Shown here piece by piece: positions 59,336-64,000 of a stretch of DNA of 64,000 nt. The DNA comes from Prosthecobacter sp. SYSU 5D2 (GTDB lineage: Bacteria; Verrucomicrobiota; Verrucomicrobiia; Verrucomicrobiales; Verrucomicrobiaceae). Below the pieces are notes generated by a model that made no database searches, was not told the origin of the DNA, and worked only from the letters and a program-made list of their open reading frames with translations. Positions within the stretch are counted from its first letter, which is position 1. Each line of letters opens with the position of its first letter. Where the stretch lies: contig NZ_JBBYXL010000011.1 of NCBI RefSeq assembly GCF_039655865.1, forward strand, positions 124,001 through 188,000. The letters run 5' to 3'. Made by a program: the position numbers and the translations under genes.

Positions 59336-61228
59336 CTATTCGCCGGCTGGAATGTTGGCGCTTTGCAGGTGCTGGAGGGCCGACTGGATGTTTTCACCCA
59401 CAAGGGCGGCAAAGTTCACCTGCCTGACGTCCAGGGTGGCCGGAAGGGTGAAGGTGACTTCCAAAATTCCCTTCCCGCTTGCCTTGAGCGTTTTCCTCTC
59501 AATGCGGCTGCCATCCCCGCCTTTGAGGGTGACGAGGACGGTTTTCTCTCCCAGGGCTGCGGGGAAGTCATGGCTGACTTTGACGATGGCGGGCTGGCCA
59601 GGGTGGACGGCCTCCGGCACCTGCATCTGGATGAGGGGCGGGCCGTCAGGGGTCTTCAGACCGGTTTTGGAAGCACCCTTGGCGTTCTTTTTGTTAGGCG
59701 CATTGACAGCCTTTTTGCTCGCACCGGCGGCGGCTTTGCGGGCCTTGCGGCTGACCGTGGTTTTTTCCAGGTCCTGCATCCAGGCCTCGCGGAAGGCAGG
59801 ATCGTCACGTTTGCGGAAGACTTCCAGGAGCGGGTCACCGGTGCGGGCCATCCATTCTTCCAAGGCGGTCTCCAGGGTGCTGCGCTGGGCTGCATGGGCG
59901 GGCAGGTCCACGAGGTTGGTCAGGGCATCGGCATCGTAGCGGATGTCGTAAAGCTCCTCTGGCGTACGATTTTCAAATAGGGCGACGCGGGCGGCAATGG
60001 TCTCGTCCTTGGCGGCCAGTGCGCGCATCTGGCGGTAGGTGGACGTGCCCATGGTAGCACCGCTCATGATGCGTGTACCGTTGGACCAGGGATTGAAGAG
60101 GTAGAGAAAGTCCTTCGTCTGCACGGCACGCATGGGCGTGCGCTGGCCACCGGAGTTTTCATGGTAGGATTTAAAGACCATGTCACGCCCGGCCTGTTTT
60201 TCCCCTTTGAGAACGGGAGCGAAAGAGCGGCCGTCCATGCCCTCCGGCAGCGGCTGGCCGGTGATCTCCAGCAGGGTGGGCAGGAGGTCCACGGCGGAGA
60301 CGAGGTGGTCTTCATCCACGCTGCCGGGACGCGTGACTCCCGGCCAGACGATCATGAGGGGCGTGCGGGAGCTGTGATGGTAAAGCTGGGTTTTGGCAAA
60401 GGGCAGCGGCATGCCGTGGTCTGACAAAAACAGGATCACGGTGCGGTCCGCCTGACCAGATTCCTGGAGCGCCTTGAGAATGGCGCCCACGCAGTCATCC
60501 GCGCGGCGGACGGAGGAGTAATAATGGGCCAGTTCCTTGCGGATGATGGGGTCGTCATGCAGGAAGCCGGGGACGGGTACTTCCTCGGGCGTGAAGACCT
60601 TGGAGGGAACGTGCGCATCTGGCACCATGGCACCGCCTTTGCCCTCGGCATAAAAGGGTTTGTGAGGATCGGCCACATTCATCATGAGGCAGAAGGGTTT
60701 GCCGGCCTCTTTGGCGGCGGCGATGCCCTGCCGCAGGGAGGCGGCATAGGAGGGGGCGTCCTTCGGGTGCACTTTATTGCCTTCGTTATCGGTATCCAGC
60801 ACGATGTCCCAGGGATAAGGCACGTAGGGGGTGGAGTGGGGGACCTTTCCCCGGATGCCGGTGAACCAGCCGCCGGCCTTCATGAGATCCCCCAGCACGG
60901 GGTATTTGACCTGCTCTTTGGGCAGAGCGGAAAAACCCTGGATACCGGTGTTATGCGGGTATCTGCCAGACCACATGACATTGCGGGAGGGCATGCAGTT
61001 TCCCACCACCACGTGGGCCTGGGCAAAGCGCATCCCCTGCCCTGCCAGCGCATCCATGTGCGGAGTGGTGCCAGGGAGCTTGCAGCCGTAAACGCCGACG
61101 GAATCGCAGCTCATGTCATCCGTGGTGATGATGAGCAGATGGTTAGGCGGGGCCTCCGCCGCCGGGGAGATGCCGGCGGCGAGCAGGCTGGCGAGGCCGA
61201 TGACAAGGAGGAATGCGGTGCGGATCAT
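59336..61228 (-). CDS. Exported sulfatase with Lys/Ala-rich linker and C-terminal beta domain
   Basis: About 630 residues from the ATG at 61228, which starts a signal peptide (about 1-24); a longer frame to 61297 is unlikely. TTDDMSCDSVGVYG has the metal Asp pair, and CMPSRNVMWSGRYPHNTG is the formylglycine signature with C78, a heparan-N-sulfatase (SGSH)-like pattern. The next segment, DVMKAGGWFTGIRGKVPHS, also resembles sulfamidases. A linker rich in Lys, Ala and Asn (about 485-520) leads to a C-terminal beta-sandwich-like domain. It converges with the kinase gene, with stops 38 bases apart. Substrate unproven. Confidence 0.9.
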   Translation of the reverse strand: MIRTAFLLVIGLASLLAAGISPAAEAPPNHLLIITTDDMSCDSVGVYGCKLPGTTPHMDALAGQGMRFAQAHVVVGNCMPSRNVMWSGRYPHNTGIQGFSALPKEQVKYPVLGDLMKAGGWFTGIRGKVPHSTPYVPYPWDIVLDTDNEGNKVHPKDAPSYAASLRQGIAAAKEAGKPFCLMMNVADPHKPFYAEGKGGAMVPDAHVPSKVFTPEEVPVPGFLHDDPIIRKELAHYYSSVRRADDCVGAILKALQESGQADRTVILFLSDHGMPLPFAKTQLYHHSSRTPLMIVWPGVTRPGSVDEDHLVSAVDLLPTLLEITGQPLPEGMDGRSFAPVLKGEKQAGRDMVFKSYHENSGGQRTPMRAVQTKDFLYLFNPWSNGTRIMSGATMGTSTYRQMRALAAKDETIAARVALFENRTPEELYDIRYDADALTNLVDLPAHAAQRSTLETALEEWMARTGDPLLEVFRKRDDPAFREAWMQDLEKTTVSRKARKAAAGASKKAVNAPNKKNAKGASKTGLKTPDGPPLIQMQVPEAVHPGQPAIVKVSHDFPAALGEKTVLVTLKGGDGSRIERKTLKASGKGILEVTFTLPATLDVRQVNFAALVGENIQSALQHLQSANIPAGE

Positions 61229-61377
61229 GGTGGCGCATGGAACGCAGAAAAGGGTGGAGCATTTCAAGGGAAGAGGTGCGGACGCAAAAAGCCCCATGAA
61301 TGCGAAAGGGCATCCACGGGGCGGAGGGGGGCGCGCATTGGCAGTCCGGCTCCTGGAGCAAGGACGAACCTCAGGCG

Positions 61378-61935
61378 TTACTGGGGGCGGACGCCGGTGC
61401 CGCTGTTGGCGCTGCCGCTCTGGCCGGCACCGCTGGCACTGCTGCCGGTGCCGCCAGTGGTGCCTGTGCTGCGGGTGGCGGCCTCAGCGGAGGGTGTGGT
61501 GGTTTCCTTCACGTCCTTGTCTTTGACATCGGTGGCTGGACGGTCCGTGGCGGCGTCAGTGTCTGCCTTGGGGTTCACACGCTCACGGCCAGGACGTTCC
61601 GTATTGTTTCGGTTCTTGTTAGGCCGTTCACGCTGGGCGCCCATTTTGGAGAATTCTTCACGGCTGATGCTGCCGTCCTTGTTGACATCCAGGCGGTCAA
61701 ACATGGCAGCGTTGTTGCGGGCGCGGTCCGGGGTGTTTTTGGCTGCATCGGTCTTGTCTGCATCGTGTTTGCGATCGGCGGCAGGGCGGGCGGCCTCGCC
61801 GGCATTGGTGCCGCTTTCAGTTCCGGAGGCCGGACCAGCACCGCTGGCGGTGCCGCCTTTGGTCTGTGCGGAAAGCATCAGGGGTGTGCAGGCCAGGCCT
61901 GCGATGAGCAGAGATTTAACGAAGGTATTTTTCAT
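61378..61935 (-). CDS. Exported EF-hand protein
   Basis: About 185 residues from the ATG at 61935, which gives a signal peptide (about 1-24); a start at 61980 is less likely. A Gly/Ala/Ser-rich segment precedes a single EF-hand loop, DVNKDGSISREEF, preceded by helical NNAAMFDRL. A disordered, Thr/Ala/Gly-rich tail follows. Single exported EF-hands are common in Verrucomicrobia and may bind calcium in the periplasm or on the surface. Its 5' end lies opposite the second EF-hand gene at 62157, with about 220 bases shared between them. Confidence 0.75.
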   Translation of the reverse strand: MKNTFVKSLLIAGLACTPLMLSAQTKGGTASGAGPASGTESGTNAGEAARPAADRKHDADKTDAAKNTPDRARNNAAMFDRLDVNKDGSISREEFSKMGAQRERPNKNRNNTERPGRERVNPKADTDAATDRPATDVKDKDVKETTTPSAEAATRSTGTTGGTGSSASGAGQSGSANSGTGVRPQ

Positions 61936-62156
61936 GATAACAAGATATTTGGTTAGGCATCCCGCAGCCATGGAGAACATCGCTCACACCAGCGGGGGAC
62001 TGAGACAGTTCGGCAGCCTGGGAGAAGGCGGATGTATGTTTGTGATAAAGTTTGTTGGGGCGGCCGTGACCGGGTCTTCAGGGGTTCACAAAAGACATCC
62101 GGGAAGGGTCTTTCTTGCGAAGCCTTTTTGAAACTTCACCCCACCCTTTTCCTGTT

Positions 62157-62771
62157 ATGAACACTTCCCTTTATCATCGTCTGGGCATTGCCGCCCTGCT
62201 GCTTTCCCCCGTTTTGCTGCCTGCCCAGGACCGCGAAATGAATACCAACCGTGCTCCGGCCAGCAATTCAGTGAAGGAGGGCGACCGGGGCAATGAGGCC
62301 AGCATGAAGGTGGGCATCAACCAGGCCATTTCAGATCTGCTGCACAATCCGGACGGTCTTTTCCAAAGGCTGGACACTGACAGCAACGGCCAGTTGAGCC
62401 CGGAGGAATTCAAGCGCATGACATCCGTGGGCAGCGCGGGTACCGCAGCCAACACCGGCACCACGGGCATCACCGGGGCCACGGGCGCCACCGGCGTGAG
62501 CGGCCAGGCAATGCAAACCGGGGTGGGCGGAGATCCCGCCACGGCACCGGCGACTCCTCAAGCCACCTCCAGCACCGGAGCCCCAGCGACAGAGGGAGAA
62601 ACGACCGCGCCGACCAACCCCACCAAACCGAACCTGCCCGAAGTGCCCGCCAACCCCGGCCTCCCTGCCAAACCCGGCCAGCCAGAGGCACCCGCCGCTC
62701 CGAACAACCCGTCCAACCCGCAGCCCCCTGGCACGCCTGCCCAAGCACCCGCTGCGCAGGCAGACCCGTAA
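62157..62771 (+). CDS. Exported EF-hand protein with collagen-like and Pro-rich tail
   Basis: About 204 residues from the ATG at 62157, which begins a signal peptide (1-21); a start at 62115 is less likely. The EF-hand loop DTDSNGQLSPEEF lies near residues 73-85. It is followed by a short Gly-x-Thr collagen-like stretch (TGTTGITGATGATG) and a Pro/Ala/Asn-rich tail with NPGLPAKPGQPEAP. It is divergent from the EF-hand gene at 61378, to which it is related in layout but not closely in sequence. Calcium binding is likely. The role is unknown. Confidence 0.75.
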   Translation: MNTSLYHRLGIAALLLSPVLLPAQDREMNTNRAPASNSVKEGDRGNEASMKVGINQAISDLLHNPDGLFQRLDTDSNGQLSPEEFKRMTSVGSAGTAANTGTTGITGATGATGVSGQAMQTGVGGDPATAPATPQATSSTGAPATEGETTAPTNPTKPNLPEVPANPGLPAKPGQPEAPAAPNNPSNPQPPGTPAQAPAAQADP

Positions 62772-62826
62772 AAAGCATGACGCTCGTGCCTAACAAAAAA
62801 TCATTCACCACCCCTTTTGCACTCTT

Positions 62827-63072
62827 ATGACTCCCATTAATCTCATCCCCCCCACGCACGAGCAGTCCGTCTTCACCTTTCATGTGGAAGAACCTCTGGC
62901 AAACCGGTTCCTGGATCACCTAAAACAGAAAGGACTGGAGCCATGGCGCCCCCCTGTGCCGCTGGAAAAGGATGCACCGGACGGAGAGCAGGTCATCCAG
63001 ATCGAGGTGGAGACCACTGCCACGGAGGAGATGCTGCAGGATCTCATTCGTGAGTTTCTTAACGGGCGCTAA
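62827..63072 (+). CDS. Small hypothetical protein (81 aa)
   Basis: An 81-residue protein of charged helix and strand. No motif identifies a family; the segment FHVEEPLANRFLDHLKQKG and the C-terminal EEMLQDLIREFLNGR suggest a compact alpha/beta fold. It starts 55 bases after the EF-hand gene on the same strand, with a CU-rich leader. The coding character (codon use, start) is similar to its neighbours. Confidence 0.55.
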   Translation: MTPINLIPPTHEQSVFTFHVEEPLANRFLDHLKQKGLEPWRPPVPLEKDAPDGEQVIQIEVETTATEEMLQDLIREFLNGR

Positions 63073-63107
63073 GCAGCCCGGTTTCTCACCCAGCCTTCAT
63101 TCTCGTC

Positions 63108-63141
63108 ATGCCTCATGCAGCCTCGTCGCTGCATGAGGCAT
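63108..63141. repeat. Perfect 14-bp inverted repeat
   Basis: ATGCCTCATGCAGC (63108-63121) pairs perfectly with GCTGCATGAGGCAT (63128-63141) around a six-base loop. It lies between the 81-aa gene and the GNAT gene. No U-run follows, so it may be an mRNA-stability hairpin, a weak terminator or a protein-binding site. It ends just before a possible upstream start (63143) of the acetyltransferase, which argues against that start. Confidence 0.7.
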
Positions 63142-63217
63142 CATGCATGGCAGGCCCTGCTTCCTGATGAAAGCACCCGTACCCTGCGTGCGTCTTCCAG
63201 TGGCGTACACCTCCCCG

Positions 63218-63889
63218 ATGGTGCATCCCGCTTGTGAAGTCGCCTGGCGTGGCGCACCATGGGCCATGGCTTTTGACCCGCATCGTGAGCTCCATTTTTC
63301 GCTGGAGGACGGCACGCCGCTGAGCGTGCGGTCCATCCGGCCGGAGGACCGTGATTTCATTGCGGAGGCCTTTCGCCGGCTGTCGCCGGAGGCACGGTAC
63401 TTCCGCTTCTGGACGCGGGTGCGGGAGCTGAATCCGAAGCTGATTGATTCCATCTGCTCCCCGGACCAGAAGGACCACGTCGCCTGGGTGGCCAGGCATC
63501 AAACGCGGGAGGACATTCCAGGCATCGGCGGAGGCTCGTTCTGGCGGTTGAAGGATGATCCGCAGGCGGCGGAGATTTCCTTCACCGTGGCGGATGAGTT
63601 TCAGGGAAAAGGCGTGGGCACGCTGCTGCTGGCGGTGCTTTGGGAGCATGCTTTGACGCTGGGAATCACCCGTTTTGTCGGCCATGTGCTGCATGAAAAT
63701 GTCTCCATGCGTGCCTGGTGGGATGCGCTGGGGGCCATGGAGCAGGAGGCGCCGCGCCACTGGCTCACCACGCTGGTTTTGGATGAGGCTCTGCTGGAAA
63801 ACAATCACGCGGGTAACGGTCTGCGCCTCCGCCTCGCCCAGGTGCGGACCTGGATGAGTGAACCGGATGCCGCTGCGGCTGTTGAATAA
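63218..63889 (+). CDS. GNAT-family acetyltransferase
   Basis: About 223 residues from the ATG at 63218, chosen because a CU-rich leader precedes it. In-frame starts at 63143, 63167 and 63266 are possible, and the GNAT fold needs only the region after about 63290. The acetyl-CoA loop is VADEFQGKGVGTLLLAVL, and SIRPEDRDFIAEAFRRLS is the usual opening helix. It most resembles stand-alone protein or small-molecule acetyltransferases of the acyl-CoA-synthetase-linked (Pat-like) type. The target is unknown. Downstream is the start of another gene at 63940. Confidence 0.82.
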   Translation: MVHPACEVAWRGAPWAMAFDPHRELHFSLEDGTPLSVRSIRPEDRDFIAEAFRRLSPEARYFRFWTRVRELNPKLIDSICSPDQKDHVAWVARHQTREDIPGIGGGSFWRLKDDPQAAEISFTVADEFQGKGVGTLLLAVLWEHALTLGITRFVGHVLHENVSMRAWWDALGAMEQEAPRHWLTTLVLDEALLENNHAGNGLRLRLAQVRTWMSEPDAAAAVE

Positions 63890-63939
63890 ATCGCGTTGAA
63901 GGATTGACCCGCTCCCGCGTTTCTGTCTTTCTTCCTGCC

Positions 63940-64000
63940 GTGACTCCCGAATCCATCCAACTTCTGTATCTTTCCATCGGCTCCGTGGCCGTGCTCGTCA
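63940..64000 (+). CDS. Start of a probable membrane protein (truncated by window edge)
   Basis: A GTG at 63940 opens a frame that runs to the edge: VTPESIQLLYLSIGSVAVLV. The hydrophobic content suggests the first membrane segment of a transporter or similar protein. Only twenty residues are visible, so the family is not known. Confidence 0.4.
   Translation, partial: MTPESIQLLYLSIGSVAVLV

Noticed and set aside
60524-62131. 535-codon plus-strand frame
   Set aside because: Runs across the sulfatase and EF-hand genes in antisense and has no domain signal.

Overview
The window looks like chromosomal DNA of a GC-rich member of the PVC superphylum, most likely a Verrucomicrobiaceae relative (Prosthecobacter/Verrucomicrobium-like). 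This is inferred from lineage-typical families: DUF1501, DUF1549/DUF1553 proteins with cytochrome c motifs, PVC-type haem-binding dehydrogenases with HEAT repeats, a TIGR02597-type protein, and five Cys-type sulfatases. No rRNA, tRNA or CRISPR array was seen. Almost every start codon follows a pyrimidine-rich leader with no Shine-Dalgarno sequence.

Layout. 1-20 kb, all minus strand: a periplasmic degradation/electron-transfer cluster. It holds a cut-off SGNH-dehydrogenase-HEAT protein, a threonine dehydratase overlapping a sulfatase, a cytochrome-WD40-coiled-coil giant, a DUF1549/DUF1553 cytochrome, a haem-binding dehydrogenase broken by one extra base, a dimethylformamidase-like protein, a PPC-domain protein and a Tat-exported DUF1501 protein. 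20-33.5 kb, minus strand: an envelope/surface cluster with a zinc-ribbon membrane protein, TonB-dependent receptor, helical-repeat protein, beta-helix protein, Ig-domain protein, TIGR02597-like protein, BamD-like TPR protein, lipoprotein and outer-membrane barrel. 33.6-37.1 kb, plus strand: a TPR protein with an apparently dead trypsin-like domain, an amidohydrolase and an SDR oxidoreductase. 37.18-37.89 kb: a 0.7-kb internally deleted IS4-type element with intact ends between 19-bp direct repeats. 37.9-43.8 kb: a cupin, three sulfatases and a laminin-G-like protein. 43.85-46.4 kb, minus strand: small envelope genes (51-aa hydrophobic protein, entericidin-like lipoprotein, two YqjD-like proteins), a BrkB/YihY protein and a cyclic-nucleotide-binding protein.

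46.5-59.3 kb is the most unusual part. A VirD4/TraG-like coupling ATPase is surrounded by five large soluble proteins without signal peptides that share a short [S]VRD-x-[LM] motif. Two of them share a 150-residue C-terminal module. Their other domains look like an alpha/beta-hydrolase, a eukaryotic-type RasGAP domain (with arginine finger), a repetitive acidic and proline-rich scaffold, and a domain resembling plant IQM proteins. A membrane Ser/Thr kinase with a peptidoglycan-binding C-terminus closes the locus. I infer a previously undescribed effector or contact-dependent system; no other secretion-channel gene lies in the window.

59.3-64 kb: a fifth sulfatase, two EF-hand exported proteins, a small hypothetical, a GNAT acetyltransferase and the start of a probable membrane protein. 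Domain names are from sequence patterns read by eye, not database searches.
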